A program made the position numbers and the translations under genes. A stretch of DNA of 38,409 nt from Chloroflexota bacterium (GTDB taxonomy: Bacteria > Chloroflexota > Dehalococcoidia > Lucifugimonadales > UBA3495), in NCBI GenBank assembly GCA_022568195.1, contig JADFFS010000014.1, positions 1 to 38,409 on the forward strand, given 5' to 3'. The number at the start of each line of letters is the position of its first letter. The stretch's first letter is position 1. Below the pieces are notes generated by a model. That model was not told the DNA's origin, did no database searches, and saw nothing but the letters and a program-made list of their open reading frames with translations. Positions 15,251 to 22,240 of this stretch are shown here, piece by piece.

Positions 15251-16150
15251 CTAGAGAGCGGCTACCTGCTGACGGAGAGCTTCAACCTCTTCGATCAACT
15301 GGGCTTTGGTCTTGCGGGCATCGGACATTCCAGCCTGGGGCGGGTTGTTCTGGGCTACCAGAGCAAAGGCCCTGGCTTCGATCTGGGGCAGCATTTCCTG
15401 TACGAGACTTTCGTCCACTTCGGCGGCGATGGCTGGGTAGCCTGCCCGCTCGATCATGGACCGCAGGTTCCCTGCCTTGAACTGGTCAAGGGTCCAGCGC
15501 AGGGTCTCGCCGGAGGTGGTAACGTCCCAGTAAACCCGGACGTCCTGATTGCGAGGCCCGTAGTGATAATGCGGGGCGACCTGGAAGCAGTCGAAAGCCA
15601 GCAACTCGACCTCTTGGTCCGCTACCTCGGCCAACACGTGTATCGCCATGCCCTGGTCGTTGATCTGGGGAAGGTGGCGGTACTCCAGACCGAACTTCAG
15701 GTTCCCGACCTGGATCTTGTCGCCTTCAATCAACTCGGGCATCATGTGGTGCACGGTCCGGCGCTCGTCCCGCGACAACTGCCGGCCCTTCTCTTCGGCC
15801 TCGTCCAGCTTGGCCTGGGACGGAGGATTGGCTTCTACGGCGGAGGCCAGTTCCTCGTACCCGGCGCGGCGGATCATGGTGGGAAGTCCGTTCCGGATGT
15901 TGTTCATGGTCCAGCCAAACGGGTTGCCCACCGTGGTCTTGTCCATGTTCAGGCGGATGTTGTGGTTCTCAGGACCATAGTGATAATGGGGAGTCTGGTC
16001 GAAACAATCGAATCGCAGAATCTCCGTATCTTTGTCGCCCACCTTTCCGTAGACCTGAACACACAGGCCCTGGTCCGGCATCAGGTCCTTGCGGTAATTC
16101 ATCGCAATGTCGACTGCACCGATGTTTATGACAGTGTCTCCTTTTTCCAC
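15251..16150 (-). CDS. Uncharacterised protein with a duplicated PHYHYGP-motif domain
   Basis: A 299-residue protein. The GTG at 16150 is chosen because a perfect AAGGAGG lies six bases upstream; the longer frame to 16189 is rejected. It contains two copies of a domain of about 95 residues. The first copy carries ILRFDCFDQTPHYHYGP, then WTMNNIRNGLPTMIRRAGY. The second carries LLAFDCFQVAPHYHYGP, then WTLDQFKAGNLRSMIERAGY. Each copy starts with a beta-strand-rich part (VDIAMNYRKDLMPDQGLCVQ and LKFGLEYRHLPQINDQGMAI). The conserved Cys, His and Tyr residues could bind metal or form an active site, but this is a guess. A C-terminal coiled-coil tail (KAQLIEEVEALRQQVAAL) may mediate oligomerisation. 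There is no signal peptide. I cannot assign a named family. It has its own promoter and no operon partner. Confidence 0.8.
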   Translation of the reverse strand: MEKGDTVINIGAVDIAMNYRKDLMPDQGLCVQVYGKVGDKDTEILRFDCFDQTPHYHYGPENHNIRLNMDKTTVGNPFGWTMNNIRNGLPTMIRRAGYEELASAVEANPPSQAKLDEAEEKGRQLSRDERRTVHHMMPELIEGDKIQVGNLKFGLEYRHLPQINDQGMAIHVLAEVADQEVELLAFDCFQVAPHYHYGPRNQDVRVYWDVTTSGETLRWTLDQFKAGNLRSMIERAGYPAIAAEVDESLVQEMLPQIEARAFALVAQNNPPQAGMSDARKTKAQLIEEVEALRQQVAAL

Positions 16151-16286
16151 GTTGTCCTCCTTGCCGATTATTGGGTAACCCGAGCCCAACTAATTGTCTA
16201 GCCCACTCGGGGTTAGGTACGGCTGAACAAGGGGCTGGCTCGTCCTCCGAAAAGGATTGCCCGAGCGTGAACCGTTGTCGAAAGAG

Positions 16287-16314
16287 ATTATAGCATGATA
16301 ATGCAACGTGGCAA
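16287..16314 (-). promoter_or_regulatory. Promoter of the duplicated-domain gene
   Basis: Read on the minus strand, TTGCCA (16309-16314) and a consensus TATAAT (16287-16292) are separated by 16 bases. The start codon lies about 135 bases downstream, leaving a leader of about 130 nt. The rest of the 305-nt gap (16151-16455) shows no gene. Confidence 0.6.
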
Positions 16315-16455
16315 ATTCCCGCGAAACACGGTGCCCGTTCCGGGGAGCTAGTCGAAAATAAAGCCCAACTTGCACCGGCTTACGGCTTGAGTTAAATTCA
16401 TCCTGACGTGGCCTTGCCCAGCCGGGCATTACAAGAAATTACATTGTAGGAGTTT

Positions 16456-17925
16456 ATGCTGAAGTCTCCGGCGATGGGATATTCAATAGTATTGGGGGTC
16501 TTTCTGGCGGCGCTGGTTACCTCCGGTTGTACCGCAGCAGCCACCCCCACCGCGCCGGTATCCCGCGAGACGGACGCGCCAGTTGAACCCACGGCCCCTG
16601 GCGTGATTGCGGCCCCCACTCCCTACCCAACCTACACCGCGTATCCAACCTACACCCCCTATCCTACACTGGCAGTGTCTGAAGGTCATGAGGAACCGGC
16701 CCTCACCATCCTGGGTATTCCTCCGGCTCTAGACGTCCGGGTGACCAGGGTTATAGACGGGGACACCCTGGAGGTGGAGGCAGCCGACGGGAGCCGGGAC
16801 AAGGTCCGGCTGTTAGGCGTCGACGCTCCGGAAGTCCACGGGCCGAACCAGGCCCTTGAGTACGGAAGCATAATCGACACCGCCTGTCTGGATGATTGGG
16901 GGGTTCGGGCCCGGGAGTTCGCCATTGATGAGCTGGAAGGCCGTATTGTCAGATTGGTGCTCGATTCCGGAGATGAAATCACCTTCAGGGAGTTGTTCTC
17001 ATTTGGACGGTTGCTGGCTTTCGTTGAGGTGGACGGTGAGGACTTCAACGCCTCATTGGTCCGGTTGGGGTTAGCCCGGGTATTTACCGAGCGGCACAAC
17101 AGCAGGGAAGTCCAGCTAGGGGAGCTTCAGCATCGGGCGCAGCAAGCCAGAGCCGGCTTATGGTCTTGTCAAAGCGCGGCCCTAGGCCCGACGCCGACCT
17201 ATGCTCCAGCGCCGCTGCCGACGGATACCCCAGAGCCAACGGCAGGTCCAGAGCCTACAGCGCAGCCAACATCCATGCCGACACCCGTGCCAACGTCCGT
17301 GCCTACATCCGAGCCGACACCCGAACCAACGGCTACTCCCACAACTGAACCTACGGCTACTCCAAGTCCCATTGCCACGCCGGCGCCGGTATTGACTCAG
17401 CTGCCTACGTCTTCCCCCTTGCCGACGGCTACCCCGACGCCCGCGCCCACGGCCACACCGTTGCCAACAGCTACTGCGATACCTACACCCACGCCGCGAC
17501 CGACGGCCACACCAACCCCTTTGCCGACGGCTACCCCGCCCTCACCACCACCGGCTACCCCGCCCTCACCACCACCGGGGGGCACCGTGGTGATAGAATG
17601 CATCTTTTTCGATGGCGTGGTGCCACGTAGTGAGGCCGATGAATACGTCCAGATAGCCAACCTGAGCAGCGTCGCCGTGGACTTGACGGGGTGGCGCCTA
17701 CAAGACGTGGCTGACGGTACCCCTAATTTCATCTTCCCTTCGCACGTCATTGCTCCAGGTGAGCGTATCAGGATATATACGAATGAAATTCACCCGGAAT
17801 GGGGAGGTTTCTCTTTCCAAAGGTCAACTTCCATCTGGAACAACTCGGAGCCGGACACTGCCGGATTGTTCAACGGACAGGGAGTGCAAGTCTCCACCCG
17901 CACTTATCCCCCAGGCTGCGAATGA
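16456..17925 (+). CDS. Thermonuclease-lamin-tail lipoprotein with long Pro/Thr linker
   Basis: A 489-residue surface protein with a modular layout. Residues 1-25 are a signal peptide ending in a lipobox (LVTSGC), followed by a short PT spacer with repeated YPTYT units. Next is a staphylococcal nuclease-like domain at about residues 90-240. Its active-site residues are all visible: VIDGDTLEV (Asp), VRLLGVDAPEV (Arg, Asp, Glu) and FGRLLAFVEV (Arg). A Thr/Pro/Ala repeat linker of about 125 residues follows. A C-terminal lamin-tail-like domain (about residues 375-489) includes DEYVQIANLSSVAVDLTGWR, LQDVADG and FPSHVIAPGERIRIYT. The catalytic set looks intact, so an anchored, Ca-dependent DNA/RNA-degrading enzyme is expected, perhaps for nutrient scavenging. 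The nuclease-plus-lamin-tail pairing is known in secreted bacterial nucleases. Confidence 0.9.
   Translation: MLKSPAMGYSIVLGVFLAALVTSGCTAAATPTAPVSRETDAPVEPTAPGVIAAPTPYPTYTAYPTYTPYPTLAVSEGHEEPALTILGIPPALDVRVTRVIDGDTLEVEAADGSRDKVRLLGVDAPEVHGPNQALEYGSIIDTACLDDWGVRAREFAIDELEGRIVRLVLDSGDEITFRELFSFGRLLAFVEVDGEDFNASLVRLGLARVFTERHNSREVQLGELQHRAQQARAGLWSCQSAALGPTPTYAPAPLPTDTPEPTAGPEPTAQPTSMPTPVPTSVPTSEPTPEPTATPTTEPTATPSPIATPAPVLTQLPTSSPLPTATPTPAPTATPLPTATAIPTPTPRPTATPTPLPTATPPSPPPATPPSPPPGGTVVIECIFFDGVVPRSEADEYVQIANLSSVAVDLTGWRLQDVADGTPNFIFPSHVIAPGERIRIYTNEIHPEWGGFSFQRSTSIWNNSEPDTAGLFNGQGVQVSTRTYPPGCE
17206..17579 (+). repeat. Degenerate low-complexity repeat coding the Pro/Thr linker
   Basis: Short in-frame units such as CCGACGGCTACC and CCAACGGC recur with drift and encode TPEPTATP-like residues. 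Two tandem CCCTCACCACCACCGG-type units close the array near 17540-17579. This is protein-coding low complexity inside the nuclease gene and a likely site of length variation between strains. Confidence 0.8.
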
Positions 17926-17935
17926 ACACACCTAG

Positions 17936-18055
17936 CGGCCTCGGAGGGCGGTCCAGCCCAAAGCGGACAAGATATACTCTATGGAAGACGTGGAGCAGGC
18001 ATTTGAAGCCCTCCGAAAGGGGCGGGTCTTGGGCCGAGACGTGGTGGCGATCTAA
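17936..18055 (+). pseudogene. C-terminal remnant of a zinc-type alcohol dehydrogenase
   Basis: Between the nuclease and LLM genes an open frame with no proper start encodes AVQPKADKIYSMEDVEQAFE followed by ALRKGRVLGRDVVAI and a TAA at 18053-18055. The pattern (an Ile/Val-Tyr, then a ME/LED-AF-L-GRVLGR helix, then a VV strand) is the standard last 35 residues of MDR-family zinc alcohol dehydrogenases or quinone reductases. An in-frame TAG at 17933 blocks it upstream, and none of the catalytic or Rossmann parts is nearby. An ATG at 17981 could start only a 24-residue peptide. It is best read as the tail of a deleted gene. Confidence 0.7.
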
Positions 18056-18094
18056 TCCCCGACCAATCCTCGAATGGAATCTGGAGAGTCAAAT

Positions 18095-19033
18095 ATGAAA
18101 GTTGGCATCAGCATACCCAGGTTGCCCGACGGACCGGGTCTGCGGCGGTTCGTGCAGCGCGCCGAGGAGTTGGGCTTCGACTGTGTACTGGCCGGAGACC
18201 ACATTGTGCTGCCCACGGAGGGCACCAACCAGTACCCTTATACCGCCGACGGCTCCTTCTCGCGTCCCGCGGATGATCCCTTTCTGGAAACCATGACCCT
18301 GCTGGGATATCTGGCAGCCTGCACTCAGTCCATAAGGCTGGGCACCACGGTTATAATCCTGCCTTACCGTAACCCTGTCGTGCAGGCCAAAATGTTCGCT
18401 TCTTTGGATGTCCTGACCAACGGCAGGATGATTTGCGGTGTCGGCGTCGGCTGGCTAGAAAAGGAGTTCGACATCCTGGGAGTACCCTACGCAGATCGCG
18501 GCCCCATGAGCGACGAGTTCCTACAAATCTTCAAGATCCTCTGGACCGAGCCCAACCCCGAGTTTCACGGCCGGTTCTACAACCTGGACGGCATCCAGTT
18601 TTATCCCAAGCCGGTGCAACAGCCCCACATTCCCATCTGGGTAGGCGGCCACACCCGCCGGGCGCTGCGCCGCACCGCCAAGTTTGGGGATTGTTGGCAC
18701 ACCACGCGGCAGACTCCCGACTTTGTCGCCGAGAACTTGCCCTACTTGCGCCAGCAAACGGAACGCGCCGGCCGGGACCCGGCGTCCATCTCTATATCTT
18801 TGAAACGCAGCCTGTACTTTACCGACCTGGGCGTGGGAGAAGGCAGCTCGGTGCGGACCGGGGGGACGGTGTCGGGCAATACGCAGGAAGTTATAGACGA
18901 CGTTTACTACTGCCGGGAGTTGGGAATAGACCAGTTGACCTACGACTTTCGCGTGGACGGACTGGACGAAGCGATAGAGGTGATGGGGCACCTGGCCGAC
19001 CGGGTGCTGCCGGTGGCGGAGCGCTTGGGCTAG
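18095..19033 (+). CDS. LLM-class (F420/FMN-dependent) oxidoreductase
   Basis: A 312-residue luciferase-like monooxygenase-family TIM barrel. The ATG at 18095 follows GGAGAG; an in-frame ATG at 18074 lacks a site and adds seven odd residues. Motifs are RRFVQRAEELGFDCVLAGDH, LGYLAACTQSIRLGTTVIIL, PYRNPVVQAKMFASLDVLTN, GVGVGWLEKEFDILGVPYAD and the helix ending ILWTEPNPEFHGRFYNL, with IPIWVGGHTRRALRRTAKFG near the phosphate site. The pattern fits actinobacterial-type F420-dependent members (TIGR03619-like) rather than bacterial luciferase, but cofactor choice cannot be settled by eye. It is likely cytosolic and acts on a small organic substrate. Upstream is the relic of another dehydrogenase. Confidence 0.9.
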   Translation: MKVGISIPRLPDGPGLRRFVQRAEELGFDCVLAGDHIVLPTEGTNQYPYTADGSFSRPADDPFLETMTLLGYLAACTQSIRLGTTVIILPYRNPVVQAKMFASLDVLTNGRMICGVGVGWLEKEFDILGVPYADRGPMSDEFLQIFKILWTEPNPEFHGRFYNLDGIQFYPKPVQQPHIPIWVGGHTRRALRRTAKFGDCWHTTRQTPDFVAENLPYLRQQTERAGRDPASISISLKRSLYFTDLGVGEGSSVRTGGTVSGNTQEVIDDVYYCRELGIDQLTYDFRVDGLDEAIEVMGHLADRVLPVAERLG

Positions 19034-19118
19034 TGCTATTTTCGTTAGATTAAGGTCCGAGGCCGTAACTAAACTCGAGGGCATGATCTCGCCAACAGAG
19101 GAGGCCGCCTCGGTTAGG

Positions 19119-19499
19119 CTATAGCACTCCCATAGAAGCGGCCTCGCGGAGCCGCCGGTCAAAAGTGATCAGTTCCATTCCTAGGTTTCTGGAAACGTAG
19201 AGATAGCTGGCATCATATACAGTCAGCCCGGTCTCCAAGGCAAGGTGGACTACCTCCAACCCATTAACTTCTATCAGGCGTATGTCCATGGCTGACGACA
19301 ATGCAAGAGCCTGCGAAAGAGCATCGATTTGCTCGGGGTACCTGGAAATCTTTTTGCGTGCGATGCTGGCTAGCTCATAGGGTAGAAGGGTAGGCGCGTA
19401 AATCTCCGCCTCATCGAGCAACGCAACGACTTCCGCTGCGCCAGGTTCGCCGAAGATCAGTGCTCCCAGAACCGACGCATCGACTACCCTACCGGGCAT
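19119..19499 (-). CDS. PIN-domain toxin (VapC/FitB-like)
   Basis: A 126-residue PIN ribonuclease. The four acidic metal-binding residues are visible: Asp7 (VVDASVLG), Glu42 (PYELASI), Asp96 (YDASYLYVS) and Asp114 (TFDRRLR). In toxin-antitoxin pairs such proteins cleave specific RNAs, often tRNAs, and stop translation until bound by the antitoxin. It overlaps the upstream antitoxin gene by 11 bases, so the two are translationally coupled. A perfect 8-bp inverted repeat (GAGGCCGC at 19101-19108, GCGGCCTC at 19138-19145) spans its stop codon and may act as a weak terminator. All catalytic residues are present, so the toxin is probably active. Confidence 0.92.
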   Translation of the reverse strand: MPGRVVDASVLGALIFGEPGAAEVVALLDEAEIYAPTLLPYELASIARKKISRYPEQIDALSQALALSSAMDIRLIEVNGLEVVHLALETGLTVYDASYLYVSRNLGMELITFDRRLREAASMGVL

Positions 19500-19719
19500 C
19501 CCGGTCTTCGCGGATCATTGATACCGATTCCGGACCAGTCTTAATACCTAGCGCGCTGACCCGCTCGTAAACCCCGCCCACCGTCAGGCTGCCGCTTTGA
19601 AGAGCATCCTCCAAGATGGTCATAAGCTCACCCTGCAGAGAGCGATGGTGTAGCCTGGCCCGGGCCCTAAGCCGAGCCACCGTCTGTTCTGGGACGTTCT
19701 TGATGGATAGATTCGGCAT
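19489..19719 (-). CDS. Ribbon-helix-helix antitoxin (FitA/VapB-like)
   Basis: A 76-residue protein. Its N-terminus, MPNLSIKNVPEQTVARLRAR, followed by ARLHHRSLQGELMTIL, is the ribbon-helix-helix DNA-binding fold of FitA-like antitoxins. The C-terminal half (ISALGIKTGPES-like region) would wrap the PIN toxin active site. It precedes the toxin gene with an 11-base overlap, the usual antitoxin-first order. The palindrome at 19741-19763 next to a -10 element is a likely operator, so autorepression by the toxin-antitoxin complex is expected. Confidence 0.88.
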   Translation of the reverse strand: MPNLSIKNVPEQTVARLRARARLHHRSLQGELMTILEDALQSGSLTVGGVYERVSALGIKTGPESVSMIREDRDAR

Positions 19720-19734
19720 AGATTAACCCCGTGG

Positions 19735-19763
19735 ATAATATTTGACTCCATTATGGAGCCAAA
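19735..19763 (-). promoter_or_regulatory. Palindromic operator and -10 of the PIN toxin-antitoxin operon
   Basis: TTTGACTCCA-TTA-TGGAGCCAAA (19741-19763) is an inverted repeat of two 10-base arms with one mismatch. Directly downstream on the minus strand is TATTAT (19735-19740), a possible -10 that ends 15 bases before the antitoxin start. An RHH dimer pair bound to the palindrome would block polymerase. Confidence 0.65.
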
Positions 19764-19841
19764 ACAGATGCCGGTCAAGGAGATTCTATCCTAGCTGGCT
19801 GTGAATCCTTGCCCCGTTCATGGCGAAAAGCAAGTGCGGCA

Positions 19842-20348
19842 CTACAACCCGCTTTCCCTGAAGAGTTCGGCTCGCTCCGCTTGCTCAAGGGACGTGTGTG
19901 CCATTTCCTCGGTTTGCTTTGGACTAACCTTTCGCTTGACAGCGCCTGGTATTCCGGTAACGAACGACTTATCGGGGATGTTGCTTCCCGACAAAACCAC
20001 CGAGTTGGCGGCGATCAAGCATTGCTTTCCCAGGACCACATCGCCCAAAACCGTGCAATTGTTGCCCAGCAAGGAACCCTCGCCCACCAGGTCGCAATGG
20101 ACCACCACGCAATGTCCGATGCTGACGTAGTCTTCTATAACCAGGCCGCTGCCGTGGACCACCGACCCCTCCTGCACGTTGACAAACTTGCCGATGACTA
20201 TGCCCTTTTCACCGTCTCCTCTGATCGTAACCCCAGGCCAAATGCTGCAATGCTCACCGATTTCCACGTCTCCAACCACGTAGGCAAACTCACTAACCCA
20301 GGCGCTGTCGGCAACCTGAGGTATTTTGTCACCAAGGCTGCGTATCAA
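19842..20348 (-). CDS. Gamma-carbonic-anhydrase-like hexapeptide-repeat protein
   Basis: A 168-residue left-handed beta-helix protein of the YrdA/PaaY/CaiE group. The start is a TTG at 20348 with GGGAGG five bases upstream. Hexapeptide turns run from about residue 12 to 130 (DVEIGEHCSIWPGVTIRGDG, EDYVSIGHCVVVHCDLVG, GDVVLGKQCLIAANSVVLSG). Three histidines, His65 (VVHGSG), His79 and His84 (GHCVVVHC), match the zinc ligands of gamma-carbonic anhydrases in spacing of the last pair. The protein should be a trimer with metal sites between subunits. Whether it hydrates CO2 or is an acyltransferase-like relative is not certain. It lies between the toxin-antitoxin operon and smpB on the same strand and has its own possible promoter. 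Confidence 0.9.
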   Translation of the reverse strand: MIRSLGDKIPQVADSAWVSEFAYVVGDVEIGEHCSIWPGVTIRGDGEKGIVIGKFVNVQEGSVVHGSGLVIEDYVSIGHCVVVHCDLVGEGSLLGNNCTVLGDVVLGKQCLIAANSVVLSGSNIPDKSFVTGIPGAVKRKVSPKQTEEMAHTSLEQAERAELFRESGL

Positions 20349-20441
20349 TTGGGCCTCCCGGAAATTATCAAATCGGACCCGGACTCAGCGTTTCAGGCAA
20401 TGTGAGATGGGTCTCGGTCGTTACGGATTTCGTCGCGAAGG

Positions 20442-20447
20442 ATTATA
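20442..20447 (-). promoter_or_regulatory. Candidate -10 element upstream of the carbonic-anhydrase-like gene
   Basis: The minus strand reads TATAAT here, 94 bases before the TTG start at 20348. The -35 position has only a weak match, so this is tentative. No tmRNA gene is recognisable in the surrounding gap (20349-20572). Confidence 0.35.
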
Positions 20448-20572
20448 CCGCAAAAGGCTTCGCGTCGGACGCCTAGGGGTCTTCAATACTGTGGGGGAGG
20501 TGGGAAACCGTCCAGGTATGGGACACAGATGGGAGAAGTCTCTAGTGATGTTTTGGCTGGGGACCGGAGGTT

Positions 20573-21055
20573 TTAGCGGACCGCGCCCAATGCCCGCCGG
20601 GCTGTCATGTCCAATTCCCGGTCTATGATGGTGCGGCGCTTGTCGTACTGGCGTTTGCCCCGGGCCAGCCCCAATTCCACCTTGGCGACGTGTCCCTTGA
20701 TGTAGATGCGAAGGACGGCGATGGTGAGACCCTTTTCCGCCACCGTTGCCGTCAGTCTGGCGATCTCGCCCCGGTGTAGCAGCAGCTTGCGTGGGCGGCG
20801 CGGGTCGTGGTTGGACCTACTGGCCGGGTCGTAGGGAGCAATATAAACGTTCACCAGCCACAGTTCCCCGTTTTGCGGCCGGGCATAGCCATCCCGCAGG
20901 TCCACACGTCCGGCCCGTATCGATTTGATTTCCGTGCCGGTGAGCACCAGCCCGGCCTCAAACCGGTCCAGGATCTCATAATTAAAGAAAGCCCGCCGGT
21001 TGGTGGCTATGACCCGGTTATTCTTATTGGCTTCGGCAGCCGTTTTCTTGGCCAT
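20573..21055 (-). CDS. smpB: SsrA-binding protein SmpB
   Basis: A 160-residue RNA-binding protein that delivers tmRNA to stalled ribosomes. Family motifs are NRRAFFNYEILDRFEAGLVL, TGTEIKSIRAGRVDLRDGYA, ELWLVNVYIAPYDPAS, RKLLLHRGEI and ELGLARGKRQYDKR, with the usual positively charged C-terminal tail (ELDMTARRALGAVR). The length is normal. Its start lies three bases after the stop of the upstream S41 protease gene, so the two are co-transcribed. The tmRNA gene itself was not found in the window. Confidence 0.97.
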   Translation of the reverse strand: MAKKTAAEANKNNRVIATNRRAFFNYEILDRFEAGLVLTGTEIKSIRAGRVDLRDGYARPQNGELWLVNVYIAPYDPASRSNHDPRRPRKLLLHRGEIARLTATVAEKGLTIAVLRIYIKGHVAKVELGLARGKRQYDKRRTIIDRELDMTARRALGAVR

Positions 21056-21058
21056 GGC

Positions 21059-22240
21059 CTAGGTGCCTTGGGCTATCTGCTCCTGGAGAATCTCTATAGC
21101 CCGGGCCAACTGGACATCCGATTCTCCCTCGCCCGCCCTTTCCATGACTATGTCGGGAGTGATGCCCTCGCCTTCGATCAAAGTCCCGTTCGGGGTGTAC
21201 CAGCGGGCGATGGTGAAGTTCACACCGGAGCCATCCCGCAACGGCCACAGGTTGTTGACGCTGCCCTTGCCAAAAGTGGTGACGCCCACCACCGTCGCTC
21301 GGCGATGGTCCAACATTGCTCCAGTAAACACTTCGCTGGCGCTGGCGCTAAATTCGTTGACCAGCACGACGATGGGGATATCCCCGGCCTTGCCTCCGGA
21401 TTTAACCTTCCAGTCGGTGCGCTTTCCTTGAGCGTCGATCTGGTACAGCACCAAGCCGTCTTCAATGAACTGGCTGCCCACATCCACCACCGAGGAGAGA
21501 AGGCCGCCCGGATTATTGCGCAGGTCCACTACAATCCCGGTGCCCCCGGATTCGTTAAACGTATCCAATGCCTTCAGTAGGTCGTCATTGGTAGTGGCAG
21601 CGAAGTTGAATAGCCGCAGATGGCCGATATTGTCATCGAGCATCATAAATCGCACGCTGGTCAGCGGGATCACACCTCGGACAACCAAGATGGTCACCGG
21701 CTCGGCGTTATCGAGGTGAAGAATCAGCAACTCCACGGTCGTGCCCTTCTTGCCTCTGATTCTACTGACCGCCTCCATCAGGCTGATGCCTTCGGCGCTC
21801 TCTCCCTGGATGCGCAGGATCACGTCGCCGGGACGGATACCGGATTTTTCCGCCGGAGATTCCGGCATGGGAGCCAAAATGGTGATTTTCCCTTCCCGCA
21901 GTCCCACCTCAGCGCCGATCCCCTCGAAGAAACCTTTCAGGTCTTGGGTGGCGATTTTATATTGTTCTGAGTCAAAGAAGGCAGTATAGGGGTCATCCAG
22001 TGCCTCCAGCATACCGCGTATGGCGCCGTTGCTGATGGCTTGGGCATCCAAGTTGGTACCATCGATATGCTCCGCCTCAAGTAGCTCCCACACTTCGGCC
22101 AACCGCTCAAACTCGGTAGGCAGCCTGTCCACCGTTGTTCGGGAGTCCCGGTTGGGCCCCTGGGCGACGGCGCATCCAATTAGCAAGCCTATGAGCACGG
22201 CCAGTAAGACAGAGGCCCAGGCCAGTCGAGTTATTCTCAC
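21059..22240 (-). CDS. S41-family C-terminal processing protease (Ctp/Prc-like)
   Basis: A 393-residue secreted protease. The N-terminal segment WASVLLAVLIGLLIGC ends in a lipobox (Cys23), so it is probably lipid-anchored outside the membrane. A PDZ domain (about residues 105-175; GFFEGIGAEVGLREGKITIL and SGIRPGDVILRIQG) binds substrate C-termini. The catalytic domain has GIVVDLRNNPGGLL, NEFSASASEVFTGAML and TTFGKGSVN. Ser300 and Lys325 are 25 residues apart, as in E. coli Tsp, and form the Ser-Lys dyad. It is full length and apparently active. It is directly followed by smpB. Such proteases trim or degrade envelope proteins. Confidence 0.95.
   Translation of the reverse strand: MRITRLAWASVLLAVLIGLLIGCAVAQGPNRDSRTTVDRLPTEFERLAEVWELLEAEHIDGTNLDAQAISNGAIRGMLEALDDPYTAFFDSEQYKIATQDLKGFFEGIGAEVGLREGKITILAPMPESPAEKSGIRPGDVILRIQGESAEGISLMEAVSRIRGKKGTTVELLILHLDNAEPVTILVVRGVIPLTSVRFMMLDDNIGHLRLFNFAATTNDDLLKALDTFNESGGTGIVVDLRNNPGGLLSSVVDVGSQFIEDGLVLYQIDAQGKRTDWKVKSGGKAGDIPIVVLVNEFSASASEVFTGAMLDHRRATVVGVTTFGKGSVNNLWPLRDGSGVNFTIARWYTPNGTLIEGEGITPDIVMERAGEGESDVQLARAIEILQEQIAQGT

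Noticed and set aside
15179-16201. A 340-codon plus-strand open frame
   Set aside because: It lies antisense to the duplicated-domain gene, which has a ribosome site, a promoter and an internal protein repeat. The plus frame has no domain and no ribosome site.
17206-17579. A CRISPR-like array
   Set aside because: The repeats are short, degenerate and in frame with the nuclease gene; there are no uniform spacers. They encode a Pro/Thr linker.
20349-20572. A tmRNA gene next to smpB
   Set aside because: The gap is only 224 nt, below the usual 300-400 nt, and no tRNA-like ends or tag frame were found.
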